A DNA stretch of 64,000 nucleotides, taken from Heterostelium album PN500 (Eukaryota; Evosea; Eumycetozoa; Acytosteliales; Acytosteliaceae). The notes beneath the pieces are model-generated. The model ran no database searches. It worked only from the letters and a program-made list of their open reading frames with translations, and was not told the origin of the DNA. Both the position numbers and the translations under genes were made by a program. The stretch lies in the NCBI RefSeq assembly GCF_000004825.1, contig NW_008805068.1:868001-932000 (forward strand), in the 5' to 3' direction. Below are positions 47,071 to 60,104 of the stretch, piece by piece (the stretch's first letter is position 1; each line of letters begins with the position of its first letter).

Positions 47071-49520
47071 ATGGCAAATAGAAGTATAAGATTAAAGGTT
47101 GAATCTGTACCAAATGATTCTGCTGCATTCTCCAATCGTGTTTTTATGAATCCAAAGGATTTCAGACAGATTCTACAACCAACTGGTAATCGTGAGAATA
47201 CAAACTATGTTACAATCAATGAAAACTATGTTTTATCTGCATCGTATGTAATAGTATATAAGATATATATATATATATAGATTTATTATTGTTATACGAT
47301 TTTATTAACTAATCGATTGGTTTGCTATTATTATTTTTGATATTGTTAGTGAATCACCAGATGTTGCAGTAGGTACAATTGGTCTATCAAAAGCACAAAG
47401 ACAAATTTGGTTACAGTTTGGTCTCAAGGAAGAAATCAGTGTTAAGGCATTCGAGCCAGAACCAACCGTCGCTTCATCGATTACATTCAAGATTGACTAT
47501 CTCACCGCTGGTAAGAAGGGACCGAGATTAGATGCGAAATTGATTGCTCTGCAGATCTCACGTGACTACGACAGTCAGTATTTCATGGAGGGTCAATCAT
47601 TGTTCATCAACTACTCACAGAGCAACTTTGTGCTTACCGTTTCAAAGGTACAGTTGACACCGGATTCCGGTGAGGCTCATCAAGGTCTGTTGTTGACCAC
47701 TACACAGGTAATCTTGGTCAAAGCCGACGGTGCATCGATCGATATCGAATCGAACGGTCCATTGACAAGCATCCCGGTATTCAAACAGGAGTGGGATTTC
47801 GAAAACATGGGAATCGGTGGTTTAGACGCAGAGTTCCGTGACATCTTCCGTCGTGCTTTCGCATCGAGAATCTTCCCACCCGCTATCGTTGCAAAACTCG
47901 GTGTCCAACACGTCAAGGGTATCTTGTTACACGGTCCACCAGGTACCGGTAAGACTTTGATTGCACGTCAAATCTCAAAGATGTTGAATGGTCGTGAACC
48001 AAAGATTGTCTCTGGTCCAGAAGTTCTTGGAAGATACGTCGGTCAACCAGAAGAAAACATTAGAAATCTATTCAAAGTAAGTTGGTGTTGGAATAATATT
48101 TAGTTTGTGTTAAATTAACTTTTCTCTTTTTTTGTTAAATTCTAATTTTAGGATGCAGAGATTGAATACAAACAAAAAGGAGAGGATTCACAATTACATA
48201 TTATTATTTTCGATGAAATCGATTCGATTTGTAAGACTAGAGGTACAAAGACAGGTGATGCCGGTGTAAACGATTCGATTGTCAATCAGCTGTTGGCAAA
48301 GATCGAAGGTGTCGAGTCTTTGAATAATATTTTGGTGATTGGTATGACCAATCGTAAGGATATGATCGACGAAGCTTTGCTCAGACCCGGTCGTCTTGAA
48401 GTTCACGTTGAGATCTCACTCCCCAACGAAGAGGGTCGTGTCCAAATCTTCAAGATTCACACTGCCAAGATGACTGCCAACAAATTGATGGCACCCGATG
48501 TCAACCTGAAGCACTTGGCTGCCAACACCAAGAATTACTCTGGTGCCGAAATCGAGGGTGTCGTCAAGGCTGCCACCTCCTATGCCTTCTCGAGACAAGT
48601 AGACACAAAGAATATCAAGAATGTAGAGTTGAAGCTCGACCAACTCCATGTTAATGCCAGTGATTTCGAACGTGCATTGGGCGATATCAAGCCAGCCTTT
48701 GGTGTCGACGAAGAACTCTTTAATAACTACGCTATCAACGGTATCATCAACTACGGTCCTGCCTTTGAGAAGATTCAACAATCAGGTCAAACCTTTATTG
48801 AACAAGTTAAAAACTCAAATAGAACTCCATTGGTTTCGATTTTGTTGCCTGGAAAACCAGGTTCCGGTAAATCATCGTTGGCCACAACACTTGCCTCAAC
48901 TTCTGGATTCCCATACATTCGTATCATTTCACCAGATGACTTGGTTGGTTTCACAGAGATTGCTAAAGCATCTAAAATTACAAAGGTATATAAATTATTT
49001 ATTATACACACACATAATGTATACATTGAAACTTAAACACTAACTTTTTTTATCTCTATAGATCTTTGAAGATTCTTATAAATCACCAATGAGTTGTATT
49101 ATTGTTGATGATATTGAGAGACTCATTGAGTTTGTTCCAATCGGACCAAGATTCTCCAATACCATTCTTCAAACATTAACTGTTTTGCTCAAGAGAACAC
49201 CACCAAAGGGTCGTAAGCTGTTGATCTTGGCCACCACTTCCAACCCAGAAGCCATCAGAGACTTGGGTTTGGATGAGTGCTTCGCCACATCCATGCAGGT
49301 ACCCTCAATAACTAAACCAGAGGAATTCAAAAAAGTATTGCTTGAATTGGAAGCGTTCTCACCCCAAGATGTAGATTTGGCAACAAAGAAATGTTTCACT
49401 GGACAGCCTATCACTGTCAAACAATTGATCATGGTTGTAGAGATGGCAAGACAAGAATCTGGTGACCCAATTGAAAATCTCAGAATGTCAATAGAGGATT
49501 TACAAGCAAGATTTTTCTGA
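47071..49520 (+). CDS. nsfA: NSF, vesicle-fusion AAA ATPase
   Basis: Four exons (47071-47243, 47350-48076, 48152-48985, 49062-49520) give 730 residues, the family length. Domain N (about 1-200) is followed by the D1 AAA module with Walker A GPPGTGKT, Walker B IIIFDEIDSI, and MTNRKDMIDEALLRPGRLE (SRH). D2 has the degenerate Walker A PGKPGSGKSS and CIIVDDIERL with GPRFSN. NSF with alpha-SNAP disassembles SNARE complexes after membrane fusion, in the cytosol and at membranes. All catalytic motifs are present. Splice sites fall in conserved regions and restore them exactly. Confidence 0.97.
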
Positions 49521-52240
49521 GCTAAATCATTATTATTAAATCAAACAAAATAAAACCATCACCACCACACAATCAATAAAATGATGATGTTGCAAAAATC
49601 TCTTTCCTGGTTTAAATCTCTTATCACAATGAAGAGTTTTGATGAGTTTTGTTTTTTTTTTTTTTAATTTTTTGAAATGAATGGTTTGATGATCAAAATA
49701 ATAAAAATCTTGTCGAGTAATGGGGGATGAGAAGTTTTCAAACCACCCAAGCTATTTTTAGATGGTTTTTTTTTCCCCAATAACCATAAATACATCCATT
49801 TATAGTATAAATTGTTATATCATAATTAATTTTTGCAACAAATTTGTGGAAAAGTCAAATTATTATTAACCACCCATTGGAATGATTCAAATAAAATCTT
49901 TTATTTTTATTGATCACTACTTTTGAATTCAAACTATCTTTGGGGAGAAAGTTACTTGGAGACCTAAAAAACTAAAGTATTTGTTTGAGTCAATAGTTTT
50001 TGGGGATGTAACACCTCTTCAGAGCAAAATAATGATATTTTGATTTGTTTTTGATAAAAAAAAAAAGTTTGTGGACACAAACAACATGTCAAGTTGCTAT
50101 TTTTTAGGAGAATTTTTTAAATTTTAATCAAAATCAAAAAAAAATTCATCAATAAAAAAAAAACAAAAAAAAACTAAAAGATTTTCAAAGTCTCTCTAAA
50201 AATTCCTCACAATCAAATAATTAACAAACGCACTCACAGCTCTAAACAACTATATTCAACACACACACATCACAATCCAACACTCAAATCACACTTAACC
50301 CTTAAACCTAAACATAAAGTGGACAGCAACATAATGTTTTTACCACCAATCACCATGATAAAGTTGATGTTGTGGAGGTGAGTGTGTTAATTTATTCTAT
50401 GATGTAAATTATAATCGGGGATGTGTGCCCTTAAAATAGCCTCACGACCAACCAAACAACAACCTCTCAAACATTTTCCAACATTCTATGTTTAAAGTTT
50501 ATCAACCTTACTTACCACTGACAAAACAAATATTTTCTATGGTCACTCTTTGTTTTTGTTTGTTTGTTTTTTGCTCTTCATATTAGATCCTTTATTAGAT
50601 TTAATATTTTTAAACTCCCTGGAAATGATACATGTGCACTCCAGTTTAAACTTTATTTTTCTCCTTCATTTTTGCAATGTTTTTATTGATTTCCAAAAAT
50701 GATTTACAGTCATATATTTTTCAATCAATATAAACTGCAACCAATCTATCATTATGTCTAAATTTGTCAATGTTCTTCATCAATACTTCAAGGTATGTGT
50801 GAATGTGTGACTTATAAGGATAGCCCACAAAGGATACCTATGACAACGCAACAACTTACTTTTAATCATTCCCTTCATACCCACAAAAATTATAGTTTAA
50901 ATTATTATTTTTTTATTACAAACACAAGTCAGCAATTGTTATTAAAATTTTCAGTGTATTTTCACCCATTGATGGTTCTATTTTTATAATATTTTATTAT
51001 ACCTCTTGGATGAGTTATATTTATTACATAACACTTTCTCCTTTATATTTCTTCTTAAATCTGATCTATTTTTTTTTAATAGGACCAATGCCATCTATAT
51101 CTTAAGAGCGGAAAGTTTACTTTAAAAGTATGTTTATGTAGATCTATTGTTTGATCTGTTGGAGTATATTCCTGATATAGTAATATCTGATAGGAAAAGG
51201 GTTTTTCTGCAACACACTTGGATTCTCCTCACCGAAGCTCATCTATCTTTCAAACCCAACGGATGATTCCTTCTAATAACTTAGTAGGTTTACCATTCCA
51301 CAATATAATAATAGTAGTAGTTAAACATAGTTAGCCGAATATAATGACAAACAACTTTCAAAAAAAGATGCTTATTAATACTATAAAATGGTATTCCAGT
51401 AATCTGACATCTAATTTAAAAAAAGAACATATAAACAAACATCACCACTCTATTTTCTGCAAATTCAAAACTAAAGTTTTTATAATAACTGATAAAATTT
51501 CAAAGTAGAAACAACAGATCATACCAAATCATAATTGTCTCTATCTCAACAACAATCATCAAATATTACATCTTTCACTATAGTACAAGTACAACTCATC
51601 AACATCATCATCTTCATCATCATCATCACACATCAACATCATCCACAGACACATCAACTTATTGTTTCAAAAATACCATTTCAATTTTCACAGTATCACT
51701 TTTCATTCTTAAAACAACTTACCACCTTTAAAATTCACCACCTTAATCAAAATACCAATACCACTCAGCTAGTTAGTGTGGAATTTTAAAACCTATTGTT
51801 TGGTTTTCAGTTGGACAGACATATAGTAGTAAAAATATAAAGAGAGTATTGTAGTTGTATTTGGATGGTGACTCTATTATTTTTAATCGTATGATCAACT
51901 TCTAACACGGTTTATTTTTTATTTTTAAATACCATCAACAGCATAGGAATTAAGTAATTTTGAGAGTTTAAAAACAAATCAATGAATAATATCAAACACT
52001 TGGTATACTATTAGACACCCCACAACACTTGGTTTTCTGTTAAATATATTTTTATATATAACATATCCGACAAAATTTTGTAGTATATCAGTATAAATAC
52101 TAGTATTTAATATTCCAATTGATGTATTTATATATATAAAACTACTTATTATATCACTATACTTGTAAAACTACTAAATATTATTATTATTATTATTATA
52201 TAAATTTTTATTTTATAATATCTAAATATTTTTTATAACC
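49521..52240. other. 2.7-kb spacer before the SAP-domain gene
   Basis: No gene is supported. It has several less AT-rich islands (49718-49786 with GGGGGA/TCCCC and AAACCA/TGGTTT arms; 50330-50480; 51085-51300), which may be regulatory or RNA-coding. Short frames here start without context or are low complexity. It is probably the control region of the SAP-domain gene. Confidence 0.5.
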
Positions 52241-53552
52241 ATGGAAGACCTTTTTGTAACATGTTATATTTGTGAATATCAAATTTTTGTTAACGAAACC
52301 AAACCTGCTCCCACCAAACTCGGTGAAGAAAACAAAGTTTATTTAAAAAATTGTTTTTCACTATCTGATTCAATACCAGATAGTATTCACCTATGCTCAT
52401 CTTGTTGTAATCAATTTGTAAAGTCTAAAATATTAAATTCACCTATCAATAGTATAAATAACAATAATCCATCACCACCATCCGATTCCCCTCCATCCAC
52501 TCCAAACTCAAATAGTCAATCGCCCCCTTCTACAATGTCATCACCTACTTTAATTTATTTATCTAATTTGTTTTCCAGTAATAGTATTTATGGAACAAAT
52601 AATAATACTACCAATAATAATCCAAATAATAATAACCAAAATTTATCAAATAATCAAAATAATAATAATAGCAATAATAATCCTAATAATATTCCAAACA
52701 ATAACAATTTAAATACTAATAAAAACAATAATAATAACAATAATAATAATGTTCCAATATATACTAAGAATGATGAATATATTAAAACTATCAGTCTTAA
52801 ATTTTTACACACACTGAAGGCATCGGATTTAATATTTATCCTTACCAGGGTGGGGGGCATCCAAGAAAGGAACCAAACCAAAATTAATAGAGCGTCTACT
52901 TCGTCATATATTCACTTTCAGCGACGCTCGTCCAAGAGCCGAACTATTAGACGTTACTTCCATGTCAACCAAAGATATCATCAATTATCTTGGAAGATAC
53001 AAGCTCAACAAAGTACCACAAGACAGAGCTTTATTGATCCCAATGCTGGTGTTTTATCATAGTCTTTTCGGACCAGAACCAAGATTTCATGCTGCATCAA
53101 ATAATAACAATAACCAAAATTATCATAATAATAATAATCATTGTATGACTTCCAACTCTAGAAGATTCTCACCATATATAACACCACCAAGATCACCAAC
53201 CTCACCGGAGATTGCTTCTGATCAAAGTCCATCCAAGAGTTCAAATAGAGATTTAAAAAACTCAAACGGTTACTACGGTCTCTCGTCGAGTCTGCCATCG
53301 TCTCCATTGTACTACAGCAACCAAGCAATCTACACACCGCCATTCTCATCACCAATGCTTCTCTCCAGTATGCCATCAGTGCCTTTCTTCTCAAATGGAT
53401 ATCCAATGCCATATCCATCACCAGCTTCGCCACCCAACCAAGACTTTTCCACCGCTATCACACCAAATCTAATAGACCCCAATTTCAATCTTAATAATAT
53501 TTCGCAACCAGCTTTGATTCCTGCTGTTCCACAACAGCCATTACCAATACAA

Positions 53553-53641
<89 letters not shown>

Positions 53642-54086
53642 GACTACACTTCAAGTTCCTCAAGATCAATCGTCATTATTATCATTGCCAATCCAACAGA
53701 AAAGTAATATTTCATTATCCAAAAGCAGTGCAATTCCTATCGTAGGAAGTAGTACTATCAATGAACCAAACAATATTTTCAATTATAATCCACCAATACC
53801 ATCTATACCATTTGACTATAGTTCAATTTCACTTCAACAACAAATGCATCAATCTTTAGATGTTCAACAACAACAACAACAACAATTGGAAATGAATAAT
53901 AACTATTACTATTATATGATGTCGCAACAACAACAATTAAATTCTACATTATATAATCAATCAACGGCTACCACAACAACAACAACAACACCACCAATGT
54001 ATCAACAACCAATGTACAACCTTCCCAATGATGCCGAAGGAAATAACAAGTTTTTCTTCGAAAATTTACTAAATGAAAATAAATAA
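52241..54086 (+). pseudogene. SAP-domain protein gene with a frameshift in a G run
   Basis: The first frame starts MEDLFVTCYICEYQIFVNET with two CxxC-type pairs (CYIC, CSSC), a likely small zinc-binding domain, then a Pro/Asn linker. A SAP DNA-binding motif begins LKASDLIFILTR and continues, in the next frame, as WGASKKGTKPKLIERLLRHI. The switch is at the run GTGGGGGG (52850-52857), where one extra base breaks the frame. The second frame then runs to 54086 with Pro/Ser, poly-Gln and Asn-rich parts. Without the extra base the product would be 614 residues. A sequencing or assembly error is as likely as a true pseudogene. SAP proteins bind AT-rich or scaffold DNA. Confidence 0.7.
53551..53641 (+). 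repeat. CAA triplet repeat (poly-Gln)
   Basis: About 29 nearly uninterrupted CAA codons with one CAT, in the SAP-domain gene. Pure codon use suggests recent expansion or length polymorphism. Confidence 0.85.
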
Positions 54087-54624
54087 ACTGATTTAACATT
54101 GAACATACAGATTTACATTATATTATAATAATAACAAAACTAATCATTTAAATCCAACAAAAGTCAAGAAGTAGCCTAAAGCTTAGTATCCTCTTCTTTG
54201 TCCTCGAAAGTTAAATAATATTTTTGATCAAAGTTAATAAATTAATAAAATTTAATTTTAAATTAATTTAAAATTTAATAATAATATTGTTTTTTTAATA
54301 TTATTTCATTTTCACTTCACATTATGTGAATTCTATTTGTTTTTCGTTAATTCATTTTTATTTTCACACCATCAATCTCTTTTTTATTCAGATTATTACC
54401 ATTTTTTTATCATTGACCATAAAGGGGGTAGATGACAATAATATAATTTAATTTTATTCTTTTGAACACTTTTTATTTTATTACATAAAACAAATTATCA
54501 ATATTATTATTTTTAAATTTTTATTTTTATTAATAAGATAACAAATAATTTATATTTATTTTTGGTTGAATAGATAATATAATACTTGACAAAATAATTT
54601 TATTTTAATCTTTAATTTTAAAAT
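54087..54624. other. Spacer before the GH15 gene
   Basis: 538 bases, very AT-rich, no gene seen. Confidence 0.45.
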
Positions 54625-56875
54625 ATGTCTAATCCATCTATTGTTTTAAACGAAGATGGAACATCTTCATCGACACAACCTTTGCCAATAGAAAAGCAAA
54701 CTGATCAATCCAACAATTTAGATTTGGCATTGATTGGAAATTGTGCATTTGGTGCATTGATTGACAAAAAATCAAATATTAAATGGTGTTGTATTCCTCG
54801 TTTCGATGCTGATCCTATTTTTTGTTCCTTAGTTAGAAAGACAAATGATATAGGTAAGTTAATAACCAAATAATAAAAATAAAAAACAAAAATTTGATTT
54901 CAAACTAAATATATTAAATTGTTTTAAATATATTAACTTAAATTCCAATAAATAATTAGGATTTTACGATGTTGTGATTGAAAATTTTGCATTCAGTGAA
55001 CAATCATATGTAAAGAATACTGCTATTCTTACTACAAAATTATACAATAATAGTGGAGGATATGTAGAGATCATCGACTTTGCACCGAGATTCAACATGT
55101 TTGGCAGACCATACCGTCCATCCATGTTGATTCGTATCATCAAACCAGTTGGTAGTTGTAGAATCAAAGTTAGATTAAGACCAACTTTTGGGTAATTAAT
55201 TATTTCAATTTATATTTTATAATGTAATTAATTAATATGTATTAATATTAATATTTTTTTAATTTTAAAAGATATGGATGGGGATCTCCAGAGAAAACAA
55301 GAGGTACTAACCATATAAGATACTTGTTACCATCCATGGTAATGAGATTGACTACCAATGCACCTATCTCCTACATCGTAGATGAAGTCCTCTTTGAGAT
55401 CGATGAGACTCTATACTTTGTGTTTATGGCAGATGAAAGTTTGAGAGAATCACTTTCAGAGATGACAACCACCTATCTCGATAAAACTATTGAGTATTGG
55501 CATGAATATACAAAGAGTTTGGCTGTAAGTATAAATTACTAATAGATGTCATTTACATAGCTATTAAAAACCATATTATTATTATTAGATTCCTATTGAA
55601 TGGCAAACACAAGTGTTAAGAGCGTGTATAACTGTTAAACTGTGCCAATTTGAAGAGTCAGGTGCTATCATTGCGTCGATCACCACATCCATTCCAGAGT
55701 CTGCTACCAAAGAAGGATATGATCTTAGGTAAAAAAATCATTAATAGTTGAAGCTATTAGATCATTAATTACTAACTAGGTATTTTATCTATAGATTTTG
55801 TTGGATTAGAGATACTGCTTACATTATCCATACTTTTAATAAACTTGGTAATACAAAGATGATGGAGGATTTCCTTACCTATCTCTCAAATATTGTTGCT
55901 GGATCGCAAGAGAATGGAGGATTCTTACAACCAGTTTACGGTATATCTCTAGAAACAAAATTGTATGAAAAGTCAATGTACAGATTGGCAGGCTACAGAG
56001 GTTTGGGACCAGTGAAGATCGGTACACGTGATTATAAACTGGTTCAGAATGATGTTTACGGTCATTTGATTCTCTCGAGTATTCAAATGTTCTTTGATCA
56101 ACGTTTACAAAAACCTGGTGATATAAAGTATGTATCTGAAAATGAATAGCAACAACAAATACTAATTTATTTATCTTATTAATAATGAAATTTATTTTAA
56201 TATAGCCTATTCAAGAGACTTGAAGGACTTGGTATTCAAGCTTACACAAACTATAACAAACCAGATAGTGGTCCATACGGTGATGGTTGTGTAGAGGACG
56301 GTAAGATATTTACCTATTCGAGTGTTATGTGCTGGGCTGGTTGTGACCGTTTGAGTAAGATTGCCAATGCACTAAAGTTGGCGGATCGTTCTATCTTTTG
56401 GAAGGAGGCCGCCGAGAAAATCAAGCACGAAATCATGGAGAATTGTGTTAACAAGGAGCACAATTGCTTTACTACCTTCTGGGGAGGCAACAGCGTGGAT
56501 CCATATCTCTTGACACTTGCAGATTGTGGCTTCTCGGCGTACGAAGATGAAATATTCAAGAACACCGTGCAAAAGATTGAAACCACTCTTCGTAAAGGCA
56601 ATTACATCATGGATATTCACGCAGCCAATCCAAACAATGCCAAGGTAGCTCAGACCATCATGTTCCTCATTACGATTGCCAAGTTGGGTAGAAAGCAAGA
56701 GGCAAGAGAGATGTTTGAGAATATACTCAACGATTGTACATCGCTTGGTTTAATCAGTCAAGACATCAATTTGGAGACCAAAGAGATTTGGGGTAACTTC
56801 CCCAAGACTACCGCAATGGTTTCGATCATTGCCGCTGCACTGAACTTGAGTAACTCTTGGGATTCACAAATCTAA
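54625..56875 (+). CDS. GH15 glucoamylase/trehalase-family enzyme
   Basis: Six exons (54625-54853, 54960-55191, 55272-55524, 55589-55728, 55795-56127, 56206-56875) give 618 residues. An N-terminal beta domain starts with LALIGNCAFGALIDKKSNIKWCC and PRFDADPIFC, typical of the prokaryote-type family. The catalytic alpha/alpha barrel holds YDLRFCWIRDTAY (family consensus YCWxRDxA), QNDVYGHLI, and near the C-terminus EIWGNFPKTTAM, the position of the general base region. Members hydrolyse terminal alpha-glucosidic bonds in maltodextrins or trehalose. There is no signal peptide, so it is likely cytosolic. All introns are short and dictyostelid-like, so any transfer from prokaryotes is old. Confidence 0.88.
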
Positions 56876-57396
56876 ATGAACTAACTATACTATGAGCCAG
56901 TATAAAAAAAAAAAAAAAAACCTTTTAAATAATTAATCAAAGAATAAATAATAAATCAATCATGTTTGTTTTGAATAAACAACGAAAAAATAAGAGAGAT
57001 GTTTGTTATGAAATACCGAAGTTCTTTTGAAAATGAAAAATAAAAAAAAAAATTTTTAATGTCACTGGAGTTTTTTGATGAAAAAAGACTACACACCAGA
57101 TTCGTCAATAAGAGGTCATCATTGTGTGCTACAAGTTTAGTCAGAGGAATAATAAAGAGGTTCATTCATTCATATATATTTTTTATATATTTATAGTGCT
57201 TTTTTATTAAATAATAACTAGAACTCTAAAATAATAATAACCTAAACTATTACAGGTCATTATAATATTATAAACAGTGTTATTACAATATCAATCTAGT
57301 TAGTTTAGTTATTAACTAGAATAGTTTGGATCAACAACAACAGTAGTAGCAGTAGCAGTAGCAACAATACATAGATTTATATATATATAATAAACA
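56876..57396. other. Spacer before Tom40
   Basis: 521 bases, AT-rich, with an A17 run near 56904. A (CAG/CAA-like) AACAGTAGTAGCAGTAGCAGT stretch precedes the ATG. No gene is seen. Confidence 0.45.
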
Positions 57397-58481
57397 ATGG
57401 CAAGCGTAGCAACAAACGATAATACACCTGCAGTTGAAGGTGGTGCAATCAAACGTGTTTCAAAGTTACCATACCCAGGTAAATTCGAAGATATCAATCG
57501 TATTGCCTCTGAGGTGTTGTCACCTCAAGACGCATTCGATGGATTCAAATGTGAGGTATCTGGAATGTCATCAAACCAATTCCAATTCTCTCATGCTTTC
57601 CATATGGGTCAATCAGAAGAAACACCCAAATATGCATTGACTACAGTCTTTAGTGATGAAACGGTAACTATTTATCAGATCATATTTGAAACAAGATAGA
57701 TCTATCATCAATAACTAACAACTTTTATTATGATCGGATCATCCCGATCACATTAATATTATTATTACTATTAGAACCCACCAACTGCCATCGGTAAAGT
57801 TGATAGTGATGGTAAAGTTTTCGGTCGTTTTATTACTGCTACATTGGGTGGTAGAATGTTTATTAGTGGTACTGTCAACGTAAGTTTACTTTTTTTTTTT
57901 TTTTTTTATATATTATTTATAACACTTTATTAATATTTATTAAATTATACATATAGATTAATAAAGATTTCCAAACTTATCTTGGAGGTGAAATCGAACA
58001 TAAACATCCAACTCAGAATATAGTAGTGAAATATGATGCAAACAATACATTCGCAGCTGGATATATCAGATCGATTACTAAGAGATGGGCAGGTGGTCTT
58101 GAAATCACACGTTCACCAGCTCAAAGATTATTTATGTATACATTGGGAGTTCGTTATAACCGTGGTCCAAACAGCTATGTCTTCACAGCCAACAACTATG
58201 CACAGGCTGCAATGACCTACTCATTCAAGAAGGCCAATGCCGAATTGGCCACCGAATTACAAATGATGCTCGGTCAAACCGGTCTCGCTTCGAAGCTCAG
58301 CGTGGGATTACGTTATGGTTTCACTCAACAAGTATTTAAGATTCGTGCCGACACTGAAGGTACCGTCGTCGGAATGTACGAGGAGAAATTAACACCATCT
58401 TTCAGAATCTCATTTTGCTCAACCTTGAATTATTTCACAAACGACTTTAAATTTGGAATTGGTTTGTCAATCTCAAGATAA
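57397..58481 (+). CDS. tomm40: Mitochondrial import channel Tom40
   Basis: Three exons (57397-57663, 57775-57879, 57957-58481) give 298 residues. The N-terminal LPYPGKFEDINRIASEVLSP and FDGFKCEVS match the Tom40 consensus before the first beta strand. The remaining alternating strands (for example FGRFITATLGGRMFISGTVN, AAMTYSFKKANAELATELQM, SVGLRYGF) fit a 19-strand barrel of the porin-3 family. The final strand FKFGIGLSISR is a beta-signal for SAM insertion. It forms the protein-import pore in the outer mitochondrial membrane. VDAC is the alternative, but the N-terminal motif favours Tom40. Confidence 0.9.
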
Positions 58482-58945
58482 ATGAACTGTGTTATTTATA
58501 GATAGGGAAAAGAATACAATAGAGATATAGAGATAGATAAAAAAATAAAAAAGTTAATAAATAGTTAATAAATTCCAAAAAAAGTACTAGTTTTTCATTT
58601 ATTTGTTTATATAGATACTAATTTTAAAATAATCTGATGAAAGATTTATCTAAAAAAAAAAATATTACATTTATTTTTTATTTTTTTAAAGTTTTTTTTT
58701 TTTTTGTTAAAACAAAATAATAATACCTGTTAAGTTTATATGATTAGGTATCTTTTGTCGGTCTCGATAAGATGTTCTTATTCAGAAATCGTTTCAAGTT
58801 TGGGTTGTTTGGTTTGTTAAAGTTTTGTTTTTCATATTTTTCTATTATTATTGTTTCTTTCAAATCAAAGTTGTATATAAAGTTTGGTTTGAATTTAATT
58901 ATTATTATTATTAAAACTATAATTATGTTTAAAAAATATTTGAAT
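58482..58945. other. Spacer between convergent Tom40 and cyclin genes
   Basis: 464 bases with A and T runs and a mixed part near 58740-58810. No gene is seen; it must hold both 3' ends. Confidence 0.45.
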
Positions 58946-60104
58946 TTAGGCTACCCAGCCTGTTGTGTAAGATTTATCCTTTGTATTGAGTGATGCGTTG
59001 TGGTCACAACTTCCTCTTCTTCTCGTGGTGATTGGAATTGTGTTGGTGGTTGGCAGTACAGCGGTGTTCTTGTTGACCACGGTTGCAGAGGCAGTAGCAG
59101 TGTTGATGGTAGAATTTACAAAAGAGTTGTTGTTGGCGGTGGTGGTTGGTAGATTATTTACAAATGGTGGACGCACCATTGGTTGTGTGTTTATATATAT
59201 CTTTGTGTTGTTGCTGCTGCTGCTGCTACTGCTTTGTGGTACAGTATGCGAGTTGGATGAATAGGTGGCGGTGGAGTAGATGATCGAATTGTTGTTGGTG
59301 TTGTTGCCGTTGGAAGACTGTGTTGGTGCGTTAGAATTACAAGATTGATGAAGATTATTGGTTGCCAAGTTGGGTACGACAGCAACCGGTGATTGTTGTG
59401 ATTGTTTTGGTGGACAATGTTGTTGGGCGGGAATCAATGGATTCTGGAGTTGTGGTACTGGAATTATATTGCTCGATTGCTCTTCGAATCTACGCTTGAC
59501 TTTGTCGACTTCACGGGAATACTTTTCAAACTCATCGAGTGAGCAATTTACGGTGTAGTCCATCATCGAGAGGAAACATACTTCGAGTTTGTTCATCTCG
59601 GGCAGCGAGATACCACCGACTTGGCTATAGAATTCATTGTTATAGAATATATCATCCAGATATTTGGTGCTAATAAGCAAACTTGTTATTACAATACGAT
59701 GAATATTCATAGAGTTAATAATAAGATCACATTGTGTAAGGAATCGGTCGATGTAGACTAAACTCATGACAAAGCATTCTTTGCTACATGGAGAGTACTT
59801 TAATAAACGTGCTAAATATGCATCGATACCAATTGTTGGTGGCTTTCTATTTGGTGGATAGAATTCTCTACGATCGTTTTTAATCTATTTTATTATTAAA
59901 ATTAATATGTGTTTTTTTTACTTTTTATATTAATTTTTTTATACATACTTTATCTCCATTTGTGATTAATCTATTAATAACAGTACATAATACATCTAAA
60001 AGATTATTATCCTTGGTATCTCTCTTTGGGATTATTGGAGTATATTTTGGTGGGTCCATTTGAAGAATTTCAAATATTGAATCAAGTGATTGTGTTGAAC
60101 TCAT
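58946..60104 (-). CDS. PHO80-type cyclin
   Basis: Two exons (60104-59949 and 59884-58946) give 364 residues. The cyclin box spans about residues 30-170: DVLCTVINRLITNGD, IGIDAYLARLLKYSPCSKEC, FVMSLVYIDRFL, HRIVITSLLISTKYLDD, FYNNEFYSQVGGIS and LEVCFLSMMDYTVNCSLDEF. YLxRxxKYSxCSxECFVxxLVYIDR and STKYxxDxxYxNxxY are marks of the PHO80/PCL (U-type, CycP) group, which binds Pho85/Cdk5-like kinases. The C-terminal 180 residues are Gln/Asn/Ser/Thr-rich. A large upstream region suggests regulated expression. Symbol withheld. Confidence 0.9.

Noticed and set aside
50795-51789. Short open frames upstream of the SAP-domain gene
   Set aside because: No conserved motifs, low complexity, and context of a non-coding control region.
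57397-58481. VDAC instead of Tom40
   Set aside because: The PGKFEDINRIASEVLSP motif and FxGFK before the barrel match Tom40, and VDAC's N-terminal helix motif is missing.
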